A DNA stretch of 64,000 nucleotides from Branchiostoma floridae (GCF_000003815.2 NC_049994.1:11602060-11666059); one strand, 5' to 3'. Shown: positions 36,675 through 49,104, counted from the stretch's first letter. Notes: generated from the sequence alone by a model not told the origin. A program made the numbers and translations.

Positions 36675-36800
36675 AAACATAGATTTTGGAAACGGTCAGA
36701 CATTTCAGGTTGTATCCATAGCCACTGACGAAAGACATTAGAAAACGTCTGACCATTACCCAAATCAATCCAGTTGCTTGAGTGACTGTTGCCTCGTGAA
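36675..36800. repeat. Penelope-type relic with decayed hammerhead-like core
   Basis: It contains CACTGACGAAAGACATTAG, then AAAACGTCTGACC and CCAGTTGCTTGAGTGACTG. These phrases recur at 45.6, 48.96 and 63.49 kb. A facing copy on the minus strand ends TTGGAAACGGTCAGACATTT. Confidence 0.5.
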
Positions 36801-37580
36801 TGCCCCAGTCGTTGCATGAGATAACACAAGATATAGATGGATTTATGGAGTGACATCCCATAGGGGACGGTTCTAGCATCGTTGCGTGATAGTAAGTTAT
36901 CGTCCTGTCACGATTGGACCTTGTAATGTCCTTGTGGAGTCCAACGTCTAATGTCAATGACCATTACCAGAATCAGCTTCAATCCAATTTGCCCAACATA
37001 ACGGTTGGCTGCATCTGAGAACGTTAACCCCAGAACCTATAAAGATTAAGTAAACGTCTGCTTTGCTCGATGAACAGCGCTTTATGAGGACTGTACCTTA
37101 CGGCCATTATAACGACAAGAGTTGATTTGGAGTTAGCAGCGACCATTGGAGCTTGAATAAGGAAAGACCTATTGGTTTGAAGCTTTAAAGCTTCTTGACC
37201 TTCACGTCTGATAACATGTCTATCCATCACTGTAATGTGGCGGGCATTTTCAACGACAGAATAGCTCCTTAGAAAAGTATTCGCCTTTATGGGAACGTTC
37301 TTGCCATTAAGTCTCAGCTGTATCCTGTGTATTTAGTACGGTCTTAAGGGCACAGTATAAAGGTCTACGTCTCCTGATGGCACCTCGCTGGGGATACCCA
37401 CAGGGTGGTAAATAAAGGATGTCTGTCTCGTAAATAAAGCAATGCGTAATTTTATTTTGGCTCTGTTTTTTGCCTCCTTGCAAATGGAGGTACGGTTTTC
37501 TATCTGTTTCTTTTTTTCTCGTTTAGATGTGTGTTCAAGTTTGTTTCCACTGGCCCGGATCCAAATTTGTTCCCGGGATG
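36801..37580. other. No gene seen
   Basis: Nothing recognised. Confidence 0.4.
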
Positions 37581-37581
37581 A

Positions 37582-38030
37582 GTTGTGACTAGGGATGGGT
37601 ACCGGTACAGAAAATTCAGGTCCAGGCCCGGTTCAGGTCCAGTGGATCAGGTCCAGGTCCGGACCTGAACCTAGACCTGATTCAGTATGACTCACACCAA
37701 TGGTCCATTTCACTACAAAGAAATCTGTTTGGTGGAGTATTAGACTCACACTGTTGTTTTAAAATCCTACAACGCTAACTGCACCTGTACGGTTGACTGG
37801 AAAATTTGGTAGAAATGACTATAAACTCTGCTCTACTTTACTCTTGTTATTTTCTTCCACCTGCAAGCGCCAAAACGTGTGAATGTCTGATCAAATAATC
37901 TGTTAATTTTCCAATAGGTCCAACATCCGGTCCACTTAATTTTTTCCGGTCCGGTTTTTCCGGACCGGTCCAATAAGAAAAACCGGTTTTGTACCGGTAT
38001 GCTGTACCGATACCCAGCCCTAGTTGTGAC
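37582..38030. mobile_element. hAT-like non-autonomous element (433 bp) with 8-bp target duplication
   Basis: The element proper is 37590-38022, starting TAGGGATGGGTACCGGTAC and ending GTACCGATACCCAGCCCTA (inverted, two mismatches). GTTGTGAC flanks it on both sides (37582-37589 and 38023-38030). An 8-bp duplication and TAGGG ends fit hAT transposons. The interior is rich in AGGTCCAGG and CCGGTCCGG words. No ORF for a transposase. Confidence 0.85.
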
Positions 38031-38700
38031 CGAAGACTGGCAGGATGAGAAGGTTGAGCTGGCCTTAGTTCAAATTTCCTTCCTAACCGTTCTCTCGCGT
38101 GCGTTAGCCGTTACTGTTGGAATTGATATTGTATGGTCGTGTAAGGTCGGTTCGTAAGCTGAAAAAACCGCTGCCACCAAATGTAGCGTCTGACCGAGAT
38201 AGAGTAACTCAGAGACGAGGTCTGGATGCATTGCCTTACACTCCAGAACGGACGCTTGGTCGTCTTTATTGCCATGACATAAACCACGTGGGCCATGGCC
38301 CCCATGTGTGCTGGGACCTGGTCCAAACACTATAGATATCTACAGAATAGACTCAGAACTGTCTTGCAGACATCCTGAACTGATTGTCCAGTAACTAAGT
38401 CGGCATGTCTGGTATTGCGTTGCTCTGGGCCACGCAGCAATCAGAGAACATAATAGCCCTTTTCCCCTGGAGAGATTTAAGTTAATGTATGTACAATGGA
38501 GACACTGACCTGATTTCTTTAGTGCAGAAAATTGCAACTGCGCGATATTTCAGATTGAGACAGGGCAGTCTCAATTACTTAGTACCTCAGACTTTTAAAA
38601 GCATAAAGGGTTCATCAATATTTCAGACAGGAAAATGAGTCAGAATGATGTAGTTTTCGTTGAAGCGATGTAGAGCACATAAGGCGTGGTTCACTTCTAT
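38031..38700. other. No gene seen
   Basis: Nothing recognised. Confidence 0.4.
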
Positions 38701-38710
38701 TTCTCTGGCG

Positions 38711-38830
38711 TCGTGTTGGTGTAATGGTTAAGATGTTTGGCCCATAACCCAAAGGTCCAGGGTCCCCTGACAAGCCACCAATGTCATGTACGTAGGTAAC
38801 GCACTTTAGGGCGCGGTCACGGTCGTGCGA
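38711..38830 (+). repeat. tRNA-derived SINE head
   Basis: TGGTGTAATGGTTAAGATG resembles a pol III A box, and GGTCCAGGGTC lies at B-box spacing after CCCATAACCC, which would be a CAT anticodon loop. The acceptor stem does not pair well, so it is a SINE or tRNA pseudogene and not a working tRNA gene. Confidence 0.5.
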
Positions 38831-38889
38831 TCGTCGTACGATTTGATGCGCTAGAACTTTCAAGTAAACTGTGACAGAACCAACCAATT

Positions 38890-39205
38890 ATATCAAGAGA
38901 CACACATGTAAAAGTTTCGACAGAGCTGGCATGGGAAGGTTCATGTGCAACTTAAAAGGTATTTATCCAACCAATGTGACCGAGAACCCACATGTAAAAG
39001 GTTGTAAGAGCTGACAAGGAAGGAACACGTGCAACTTAAAAGGTACTCATCTGGTCCCAATGCAAATCATCCACTTGTAAAAGGTTAGACAGGTCTGACA
39101 TGAGGAGGTACTTCCTTACCTTAAAAGGTACTCATCGAACCGATCTGATTCAGAATCATCCATTTGTAAAAGGTTAGACAGTGCTGGCAAGAAGAAGTGG
39201 TTTAA
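38890..39205. repeat. Tandem repeat, about 78-bp unit, four copies
   Basis: Each unit has CAC(A/T)TGTAAAAGGTT, GACAGNGCTGGCA and ACTTAAAAGGTACTCAT. Copies begin near 38906, 38988, 39072 and 39160 and are diverged. Confidence 0.75.
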
Positions 39206-39760
39206 GGAAAGGACGATCACGAACCAATCAGTGCAGTAGACTGATTGGAACATAAGCCGTGCCAAGAAGTGTCTCTAATCAGATCAGGGCTTGAAACACC
39301 CAAAATTGTAGCTATGTACCTAGTATGTATCTGATGTTTGACTATGAGAGCATTGGTGCACCTAAATATTTGTATAGTATTACGAACGTGAAGTATCGTT
39401 GTGCACTAGTACACAGCATATTCTCGACAATTAGGTGACAAAAAAGGTAAAACCGTCGCTGTAAAATTTGTTGAAAATGATGAAGTGTAATTTCTTACTG
39501 AAACTCTAAACAGAGGCAGTAACGTTTGTAAGTATGCTTTGCTGACACTCTAATGCTATCTTATGTTGTTCACCATTTGTTTTTCATTGTACCTAAATTT
39601 TCAAGGTACGTGCACCAGTACTCCTACGCCCAAATTGAATTTCCAGCCTCAAACAGCTCATACCAGACGTAAGAGAGACTGAACTGGTGTGTTGACCGAT
39701 AAGGAATCAGAATAGTAATTGTCTGGTCTTATCAGTGGAGACTTATTATGGTTAGATTAA
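39206..39760. other. No gene seen
   Basis: Nothing recognised. Confidence 0.4.
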
Positions 39761-39764
39761 ACGG

Positions 39765-40145
39765 AAGAAGTTTCTGTAATGATAAGACTGTATTTATGCG
39801 CGGTGCCATGCACCAGTCATCTGAGGTGTGTTCGTCTGAGCTCGAGATTAGAATAAACACTGACCTCACCTTACGCGGAGAGTACCACTTTATTCCCTAT
39901 AGTTGAAATGAAATTACTTTTACTTGGCGCCATGGCAAAGCCTGTGTCCAAACTGAAGCAGTTTTTGGAATGATAAGACGTATGCACGGTTATATACGCC
40001 AGTCATGTGAGGTGTGTTCGTCTCAGAGCTTGAGATCAGAATCCGTACTGACCTCCCACCCCCTTCATGCGGAGAGTATCGCTCCATTCCCTATAGTTCA
40101 AATGAAATTACATTTACTTGGCAAAGCCTGTATCCAAACTGAGCC
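39765..40145. repeat. Tandem duplication, about 190-bp unit
   Basis: Two copies share AATGATAAGACT/G, CACCAGTCAT.TGAGGTGTG, TTCGTCT, CGGAGAGTA, TTCCCTATAGTT and TTTACTTGGC. Copy 1 is about 39777-39955 and copy 2 about 39968-40145. A weaker third trace (GGCTGGTAAAGTTTATGTC) follows near 40260. Confidence 0.75.
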
Positions 40146-41016
40146 CATATATTCACATTAGATATTGACAGAGGTCTTGTCCTAGCTACAACGCCTCATA
40201 TCTCATGTTCCAGATGGATTCTTGATGTTATAGAATCACGAAAAAAATCAAATTACTTGTGGCTGGTAAAGTTTATGTCAAAACCGAGCTGATATTGATA
40301 CCAGAGATATGATCTTTGATCCCATACAACACATATTCCAGATTAAATTTTTCTAGAGCGTTTTGCCAGAACTACAGCGCCTTGTGATTCCTGTTTACAG
40401 ATGATTGCCTAAACTTATCGAATCACTGGACCCGCAAACGTTTGAGTGTTAGAGAAGTAACCTACGATAAAAGTCAATAACGCTTTTTTTTAGGTCTGCT
40501 CTAATATAATCATAATGCGTGTAGACACCCCAATGACTAAATGATATTACGATCATTCACATTTAATCATTTCATCGCGCAGCACATGTCCAGAGAGATG
40601 TGACATTTTACGCTCCAGGGCACGTCATACCGAATGTAATAAAATTTCATGCCTCCTCTGGACAGACGTCCCAAAGTATAATATAACTCAATACATATGA
40701 GCATTAGAAGGATCCTGATGTTTTTATGAAGTCCTCACTGGCACATACCACCTCTGACACGAGTACGGTCTACCTACGATGTCGGTGCGGCAGTAGACTA
40801 CAAATGATTTCATACATACAGAAGCCGACCAATTTTCCCTTTGAAACCGGTGACTCTGTGATCTGGTTTTCTGATGCGGAAGCCAGAGCAAAGTAAGAAG
40901 AGAAGTCAAGAAAGTATATCATCACTCTTACTTTTTAGGAGACGCTTCAAAAGCCATTAGCCGTTCTGAAAGCTCTTGTAGGATCATTTATTGGAATAGT
41001 ATGTTGCTTAGATGTC

Positions 41017-41300
41017 CCTGTAGCTCAACTGGTAGCAGCTTCATAGTGGAGCTCCTGGTTCAATTATTTGAATTTGGTTACTAGTAGACCCGGTTCAATA
41101 CTTTGAAGGGCATCTCAGTTGGGGCTGCACTCGAATTTCGGATGAAACGCAGGATGGGATGCAATGTTTAAAGAGGAACCTAAAGATAGCAAACCCTCTC
41201 TGTAAAATATATGTCCTGCAATTGAAACAACAAAGAAACCTGCCACCATGTATGCCACTAGGCACTATAGGCCTAAACGAACAAAAACATCATGCTATTG
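41017..41300 (+). repeat. tRNA-derived SINE
   Basis: GTCCCTGTAGCTCAACTGGT has an A-box-like core and CTGGTTCAATT a B-box-like core. The body has GGGGCTGCACTCGAATTTCG and ACGCAGGATGGGATGCAA. Some of the same body phrases occur near 30040-30260. Confidence 0.5.
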
Positions 41301-43915
41301 ACGTAAATATACGAAATTTGGTTTCACATCTCCTTATGAAAGTGCGACCATTTCTATGCCCTTCCTTGAACCCCAGTGCCCTTGCCTCCCTTCCCTATCA
41401 ATGATTCAAGAATCATATAATGCAATATACTTCGTGTTCAACGCGGTTGCTGAACCCCCTGACACCGACTTGAACAAGCATACAAATGAACAAAGTCGAG
41501 GCAAGTAATTCCACACTCAATAAGCTCTAGCATTTCAAGATGATCCCTCCATAATTTAGTAAATGGAATCATAGCAAGAAACCTTTTTATTCCTAATTCC
41601 TTATTTTCTGCATGGTTTTCTATCTGCGTAGACTTGGCACAAGATGACTATTTTCAGCAGCAGAGTTTGCATCGAACGGACAAAGGTCGTCTTATGGTTT
41701 TCGTGGATGACTGGCGCATGTTGAAGCTTGTCGGCAATCTCTAGAATACTACATCCCATGAGAATTAACTTTTCCAATCGTATTACACCTGGAGGGGTGA
41801 TATATAGATTGCGGGAGAAATGGTTGATCGAGCTGCGGCAAACTTTGGCACAAAACATCGTCAGAGAGTCAGCTATAAGGATTCGACGAGATTATCAGCA
41901 AATCGAGACTGCAATTTTGCTTAATACCTCCGTAATGCCTTTCATGAATTAATCAAGGCTCACTCTTGATTCAAGAATAACAAACGTGTTTGTACCACCA
42001 ACAAAAATAGCGAGGAAATGTCTGGAACTTTTTGGCATGGCTACCATGATTATGTCCTAGCCATCTCTAAGCTTACCCAAATAAAGTATTAATCTTAGGT
42101 TCTAAAGCATGTCAAGCAAACGTAGTTATAGTTCAATCCATAGCCTATCGTTTCTCTTTCAAATTGAAAACTCACAATTCAAGGATAACGTTGAGCAAAA
42201 ATGTTAGCAGCAATAAGAGCAGACTTTCATCAAGACCGTTGTCATTTGCTAAAAAAACATTGTGATGACAAATATTATTTACAGTTAAAGACATAATGAC
42301 GGGAAAGACAAAAGGCCAATACAATCATAGCAGAAGGCATATAAGGCACTCACCGTGCCGAAAAGGCCACCAACGCCGCAGACAAGCGCGATCAGTCAAA
42401 CGTATGGTAGGCAGTGGTCAGTCGCTTTTTCCTTTAACAACTACCTTGTACTAGACTTCTACAGCACACAGTCACAAGAGATAGCATTTCTGCCCGAGAG
42501 CCTTATATTTACCGTCTAGCTGGTCGGCACAAATTGAATGGCGTACTGGGAAATTTGGACCCTTGTGTGCGGTCGCAATTTGAAATGTTATCAAGCCGTA
42601 GAATGCTCCCAGCCTTATCTGTTGAAGAGTACTGGCTGTCTACCCTAATTACTGCTGACGTAGTTTAAAGATGCCATGTGATTGGAGGACTGGACATCTT
42701 GAGAGTCCTAACGGAATTGGTTTGAAACCTGCTGGTACACTAACGAAGCTGAATCCTCTAGTAATTACAATCTCATGATAATTTGTGTCAGATTGAATTG
42801 ATATATCAAGAAGATAAGAAATTAGACAAAATGTTTTGGAAAGCACTGCAGGCCACAGATGGGTATATGTATTAATGCATTTTATACCAATTCCGATCTC
42901 TGATAGTTGACTTCGTGCCAAACGTATTTCCGTGATTTCTTTTTACATGTACATTTTGTAATACCCATCATATGCTAATTGGACTGCTGAGGCCCCCCAA
43001 GGTTTCATATGTGGAGACACTTTGGGAGATTACATACTGCATGTATATCAACTCACAAATAGCGATCACCACACATGTGTTGCTCAGCAAATGGCATCTA
43101 GCAACAAACTTTTCCCGATTCCAATTGTAGTAAGTTTATGATTCTTAGTCCATTTTACATTCTATTTGTGCGTGATATGTGACAACCAAGTCCAAGTATT
43201 CTGTCGTCCATATGCTTCAACTTCTACCTTGTCCCGTTACCTTGAACGATGAATCAATTTCCCACGTGTTTGTTTTTTATCCACGAAATTTTGCCAAGCT
43301 CTTGAAAGTTAATCAATATAATGGGTACGATGGTGTTTGGGGTAACATTACGCGATTACATGTAACACTAATGAAGTGAATTATTAGATTTAGTTCTAAA
43401 AACAATTGATCAAAGATGTAAGAAAATTACATTTGTTTCACATTAGTGCCGATCCATTCCAGCTCTATTCTCTAGTGAAAATAAAGAGAAGGTCGCGTAC
43501 ACTTCCCAACAATACTTGAAATACACATTTCACAATGCACATCCCAGATGGCTGACTGCGACCAAGAAGCACAAGGATTTGTCATGTTACCTTTCATGGT
43601 GTAGCAGCTGCTACAATTTTCTTGAATTACCAAAAGGTTTAGTTAACGACACCGATTGACCTTTGTAACTTCTATATAATTCTGTAGATTGTGACAAACA
43701 CTGAAATTTTATCGGTGCAAATACTCTTCACAAAGACTTGCACAAAGCTCATCAAACTACGGTTTCTGCAAACGTCATTGACCACATGATACTTATTATT
43801 CATCAGAAAATATGCACTAAAAGCAGTCATGGGAAAGTAAAGGAAGCTATATTTGTCGATGACTATTAACAAAAAAAAAAACTATTAAATACAACATATC
43901 ATTCGATATTGATCA
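41301..43915. other. No gene seen
   Basis: AT-rich sequence. The short open frames do not resemble proteins I know. Confidence 0.4.
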
Positions 43916-43929
43916 ACCCCCAGGCAGCT

Positions 43930-44020
43930 TCGCCAGCTCGCTGCCGATAGGCGGAACTGGAGAAGGCTTGCAGTCGCCTGCGCTGCAGCCGAACGGTGAT
44001 GATGATCATTCGGGAAGAAG
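43930..44020 (+). mobile_element. 3' end fragment of a LINE (C-terminus of reverse transcriptase ORF)
   Basis: One frame reads LRQLAADRRNWRRLAVACAA then AER and TGA, followed by a GAT-type tail. The pattern DRxxWRRL...A...AER at the extreme C-terminus is familiar from non-LTR retrotransposon ORFs. It is GC-rich against AT-rich flanks. Only the tip of an element is left, as expected for a 5'-truncated insertion. Confidence 0.5.
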
Positions 44021-44214
44021 CAACCATTAAAGATCTGTACTGTGTAATGGATCTGATTTATTCCATTTCATCTTGCGGAGACATTTTGATTGACGTTTGG
44101 CGCTTTTAGAAAGACTGAAAACTAAAAAAAAAAAAACGTATATAGTCTGTCATCTTAGCCATAATCATTCAGTTCGTCACGTCCGCAGTGCAGTAGTATA
44201 AGCTGCCTAACATA

Positions 44215-44400
44215 ACAACAATCTTTATTGACAACGACAAAAGTACAGCGACTTTCGTAAGGTCTACATGAATAACAACTACTTACAGTACAACTAAACA
44301 CATATGTATGGATATCTATAGGTATGGATACATCAACATAAAGGGTCTAGCATGCCATTTACACTATTGGTTCTACGGTATAAACAATCGTGAATATATT
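44215..44400 (-). repeat. Dispersed element copy matching 25266-25449
   Basis: On the minus strand it gives TTGTACTGTAAGTAGTTGTT, GACCTTACGAAAGTCGCTG and then TCAATAAAG and an AT-rich end. That end suggests the 3' terminus of a retroelement. Confidence 0.6.
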
Positions 44401-44520
44401 TAACATATAAGACTTTCGTGACACAAAATAGATCAAGTAACTGCCACTGGATAGTTTATCTAAAGAGTCAGATGTTTCAGATAGCGTATCCGCTGTCTCG
44501 CTGTCTTAGATAAAATCTCA

Positions 44521-44655
44521 GTCACTAATGAAAGATAAAGTGCTGCTATCTGAAACATCTGGCTATTCAGAGAACTTATTTAATCGCTTGATTTATTCTA
44601 GTATTCATTTTCTGTCACTGATGAAAGATAGTGGATGCTATCCAAAACCTGATAC
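44521..44655 (+). ncRNA. Two hammerhead-ribozyme-like cores (Penelope-type relics)
   Basis: Core 1 (44521-44562) has CTAATGA, a stem pairing AGATA with TATCT, and an intact GAAAC. Core 2 (44613-44652) has CTGATGA, a stem pairing GATAG with CTATC around TGGATG, and AAAAC. The hammerhead consensus is CTGANGA, stem II, GAAA. Each copy therefore misses one core base. Activity is unlikely; descent from one is plausible. Confidence 0.45.
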
Positions 44656-45105
44656 GCTTTAGAGAGTTCATCTTTAGTTGCCCACATTATCTTATATTAG
44701 ATATGATTTACTTGTACTTATATCGACGCATTGGAGATTTACATTCACTTAAAAGGCCAGGCTTTTCTAGATTTCGGTTTCCAGTTTGCTTCAAGCAGGA
44801 AACAGTCGACAAAAGCACAATCTGTAACTCGATAGCCGCACTTTGCAAATCAAGATGGACCGGTGCCTCAGAGCAAATAAACTTAGCGTAATCAAATGAT
44901 ATTGTACAGAGGAAAGAGCCTTTTAATGTTCATTTTGGATTATCCTACCCGCGCATTTCCACCGGGGCCTGAGCTGATTGTAAGTGCTGCTGCCGGTTAG
45001 GATTATGAAGGAGAATTAGGAAGCCCTGATGTCGATGTAAATGGATACTGATCAATAAGTGCCTGCTAAAGTTGTCCAGCTGTAGCTTTTTGATTAAGTA
45101 CACTG

Positions 45106-45346
45106 TTATGCCCCTGTCACATTATCCACGATCTTTGTACGCATCGATGGAAGATCGGCCATATTTAAGATCGACAGAGGGTTGCGCGTATGTTTCACCT
45201 GAAAAAACGGTCCCTGTCACATATAAGCCATACTTTGTACCTTGTACAATGGCTGTGCAATAAAGTTATTATTATAAGCGAGGCTCGGGCGATTGCCGCA
45301 GAATCGTCGTCCAATCGATTTTTCGATTTTCATGACAGGGGTATTA
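45106..45346. mobile_element. PIF/Harbinger-like MITE, 235 bp, TTA target duplication
   Basis: The element 45109-45343 starts TGCCCCTGTCACATTATCC and ends CATGACAGGGGTA, with a short imperfect inverted repeat. TTA lies on each side, the preferred PIF/Harbinger target. Confidence 0.6.
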
Positions 45347-45624
45347 CTGTGTGCCCCCCACCCATACACACACCCGACATGTCGAGGATTTCCTATTCAT
45401 GCAGAACCAGGTATTAGGTGCCAATCTATCTTCGGAGATTTGTCTGTCGATATACCGTGACAGAAGAGTGTTCAGGAGGCCATCCTGGCCACAGGCAGCT
45501 GCCGACATGAACAGACAGTAAACTAAACGTGGCAACCCGAAGATGACACCAAGTGATGAGGGCAAACGGAACCATGTCACAGATTTAAGAACTCAGACCT
45601 GACTGACTGTTGTAATTCGCCAAA

Positions 45625-45960
45625 AAACAGTAACTCAAGCAACTGGATATAATTTTGGAAACGGTCAGACATTACAACTAGCATCCACTAGTTTTCGTCA
45701 GTGACATCTATTTGGAGAGGGTTTTATATCTTAGCTGTGAATTTATATGTAAAAAAGATCTAGTTGAAAAATATTTTTATCCTAACTATGAATCAATATG
45801 CAAAAAGGTGGTGAGGAAGACAAATTTCCAATGGCCCCAAAGCTACAAACTTTAAGGTAAGACAAGTTAAGACTATGTTGATGCAACGTCTGGCCGTTTC
45901 CAAAATAATATCGAATTGCCTGAGTGACTGCTTTTTGGTGTATCTTATTAACTGGTTGTC
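45625..45960. repeat. Penelope-type relics in opposite orientations
   Basis: On the minus strand 45625-45705 reads CACTGACGA, a six-pair stem AACTAG/CTAGTT, GTAAT where GAAAC is expected, then TGACCGTTTCCAAAAT and CCAGTTGCTTGAG. On the plus strand 45885-45960 carries ACGTCTGGCCGTTTCC, TTGCCTGAGTGACTGC and TTTTTGG. Confidence 0.5.
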
Positions 45961-46970
45961 TAACCTTCATTGACGTGACTGTTGTAATTATATTGTCTCA
46001 ACTGGAAAGAAACGGGACTACAGAAGTTGCATTTCGCCACGTTGACTTGGATGATGACCAGGTCTACGCGCACAGGGATCCTCGCCTGATGCTACATTTA
46101 AAGTCTCTTTGACGGCACGCGGTGATGTACTGTCAGTCGGCTCAACCACGTCCCATTAGATTAATGTAGGCTCATCTATCTTGTGGCCTCTTGGACCCAT
46201 CATTACTTGCATTTTGTCAATGTAAGGCCCCACCGACTTCATTATATGGATGACATTCGCGCTCATAAATTTTCATCAGTTTAAGAATGTGACCATTCTG
46301 AAAATCTTAAAAAGAATATGCAAATATGACCTAATTTATGGAGTAAATTGAAAGCAAAACAACAACATCGGAAAACGGACTCTAGCGAAGTCTTTAAAAG
46401 TCTCAAAAAGATGTGAAAAAAAACAAATCAATCATTTCTTGTTCGGCAATACCATGTTTTATTGTTCAGTCATGTGTTAAACCTTCCTGTTCACATAAGA
46501 TTTCATAATGGGAAACTATTTCTCCCATTTTCATTCGCACACTTGCATCCGTTTTAGGGTGCACAGAGAATAAATTATACTCAAATCAGTATGTCTACGA
46601 GCCTTCGTATACACCAACCTTATTTTCTGGGGACGTGACAAATATAGCGGGGCTAGGGTAGGTATTAGTTCCCATGTGATCGGTAGAGACAGTGAACTGC
46701 GTGTCAAGGGCTTCCTAAATTTCATCAACATCTGTGCCATCGCGTGGTGGGTGCTTTGTCTACACACGCTATCAATTTAAAGATTTGAAAGGACAGAATG
46801 CGTTAGGGGTTTGAGTGTACAATTTTTCTCATCAGCTCAAAACGACATGCTTTGTAGGCTGACAGTGAGGGACTGGGTATCCCTGTTGGAAAGATCCGTA
46901 AATCTTATGAAATACTGCCTATGCCTCAATTTTTCAACCGTGGCATCGTGAACATAACCTTGCAAACTAT
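45961..46970. other. No gene seen
   Basis: Nothing recognised. Confidence 0.4.
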
Positions 46971-47613
46971 CAACTCAGGGGTGCCTAAGCATTTGCACGA
47001 TCCCTATGAAATTCGTACGAATATTATGTGATACACACGAATCACTATGCGAAAACGCACGAATATTATGAAATTCGCACGAATCACTATGCGAAATCGT
47101 ACGAATTTTATGAAATTCGCACGAATCACTATGTGACACACACGAGCCTTATGTGATTTGCACGATCCTTATGCGAAATTGCGCAACCACTGGCGGGGTC
47201 ACGTGACAAACGGAGCGGGATTTTCAAGATGGCGGCTTCGCCGCTTCGGCGACTGAAAATACGATGTAACACGCCGAAATGAAGCTAAACAGTAGCTCAC
47301 AGGCTATCAAATACATCTTTGCGACGGTAAATGTCCATTCCATGCCTTGAAATATAAATATCTCGGGTAGAAACGCTCAAAATCATGCCTCCTCCCGGCC
47401 GCCGTTTTTGCATAAGGATCGTGCAAATCACATAAGGCTCGTGTGTGTCACATAGTGATTCGTGCGAATTTCATAAAATTCGTACGATTTCGCATAGTGA
47501 TTCGTGCGAATTTCATAATATTCGTGCGTTTTCGCATAGTGATTCGTGTGTATCACATAATATTCGTACGAATTTCATAGGGTTCGTGCAAATGCTTAGG
47601 CACCCCTGCAACT
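46971..47613. mobile_element. Long-inverted-repeat transposable element (633 bp), 5-bp target duplication
   Basis: The element 46976-47608 starts CAGGGGTGCCTAAGCATTTG and ends in its near-exact complement. The arms are about 200 bp each and nearly identical, around a central unique part that includes AAGATGGCGGCTTCGCCGC. CAACT flanks both sides (46971-46975, 47609-47613). The arms are built from subrepeats of CACGAATCACTATGCGAAA and self-complementary TTCGTACGAA words. No transposase. The superfamily is uncertain; a hAT-like CAGGGG end with a 5-bp duplication is one option. Confidence 0.85.
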
Positions 47614-48954
47614 GCTGGTGCTCATCTTATTCAGCTCGCAAATGCCATATCAAAAACGAAACATGAAATATATTTTGTGGGTATAGTCATAGACAATCAT
47701 ATCATTAAAAACGTGCTTTTTGTATCACATCATATTCCATCTTCCTTGAAAACATCACACATCAGAATTCCACCCCAAAGTTTTGAAAGCCAAACGCCAA
47801 ACACAAAAAGTAAAACCAGTCGTTGGCCAACAGATATGAGCTTTAATGTTTTGTACATCAAAATCAGGACGAGGCTATTTATTTCCAATAAAGCATTTAT
47901 GATCACAGATAAAATAGCCATATAAATTGATAAACGTGCCTATCCTGCCAATGCTCTTGTCCACGGATTACTGATCATTATTTCTATTCTTTTTAATCAA
48001 ATTGTAAGAAAATTAGACAAAAACTGAGAAATGTATTTTTCTTATGCGTTTTGACCATTGTATACATCTTTGACAAACCAATCTCAACCTATATTGTAAA
48101 TGCACAAAGAGAATAGACGAAGCCGAACCTATATATAAAAGTAGGTTTATAACTCATGTTTTAGGTTAGTGTTAGAAGCCGTGTCAATATACTTATCACG
48201 ACTTTTATAATTCTGTACCTTTACGTATCCGGACAGGACATGGGTCTACAGTAAAAGCTATCAATCCTTAGAACAAAACGTGTTCTTTTGCGCACTAGGA
48301 TAGCATTAACAGCACCCAAACCTGTCTCCCTGACTCCAAACCATAATTGCAGATCTTTAAATCTAAAGCTGTTCGTTTACAAGCTTGCAGAATGAAATGG
48401 CCATATCGATTTAATATGGATGAGCTGATGTCGAAATGGAAGACCACAAAGATCCGAGACGCCATGGGAATGTCCTGCCTATAAATCAAGATTCCTTAAA
48501 GTAACTGGTCTGAGAAGAACCGTTTTAAGGAACAGTTTGATGTACAACATCTTCTGAAATAGTGCGTATAATAAAGGGCATCTATCAGCAGCAATGGCAT
48601 TTTTAACAGCATCAAGTATTATGTGCTCAGTCTAGTGTGTAATGGAATGGGTGACTTTGATATGATGTACAATGTTCAGAGTTATATAAAAAGATCTGGT
48701 AGTTTATCTTAAATGCAGAATAAAGAGGTCTGGTAGTTTATGTCCATTGCAGCATAAAGGCGCTATTACGTTAGTAACACTGCATCATGTGTTATGGCTT
48801 GGCGCTGAGTCTTGAAATAGCATTAAAACAAGAATCCTGTAAGCCGTGGACAACGCATATCATTCAAGGGCATACGTCGTAACTACACGTATCTGCTAGT
48901 CTTCGCATCAATTGAAATCTATAGCATTCAAAACCTGGTAATTCCAGATTCTCG
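47614..48954. other. No gene seen
   Basis: AT-rich with nothing recognised. Confidence 0.4.
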
Positions 48955-49035
48955 TCCACTTGTCACTGACGAAAAACAGTGGATGTCGACTGAAACGTCT
49001 GTTTTCAAATCTTATCCAATTTCTTGGGTAACCAT
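48955..49035 (+). repeat. Penelope-type relic with hammerhead-like core
   Basis: GTCACTGACGAAAAACAGTG, then GGATG and TGAAACGTCTG, then CCAATTTCTTGGGTAAC. CTGACGA and GAAAC core blocks are both intact, but stem II is weak. Confidence 0.45.
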
Positions 49036-49104
49036 AGATGTTTTGCGTATTTCGTATTTTAACTTTATTCTATGTCACTAGGTACAACTAGACACCTGCC
49101 CTAA

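Noticed and set aside
38711..38780. Functional tRNA-Met gene
   Set aside because: A- and B-box-like words are present but the acceptor and T stems do not pair well; a SINE head fits better.
46976..47608. CRISPR-like spacing of the 19-bp subrepeats
   Set aside because: Units sit in inverted arms, spacers are repeats themselves, and the context is eukaryotic.
47445..47666. Frame with SHSDSCEFH repeats
   Set aside because: It is a translation of the inverted-repeat arm of the 633-bp element.
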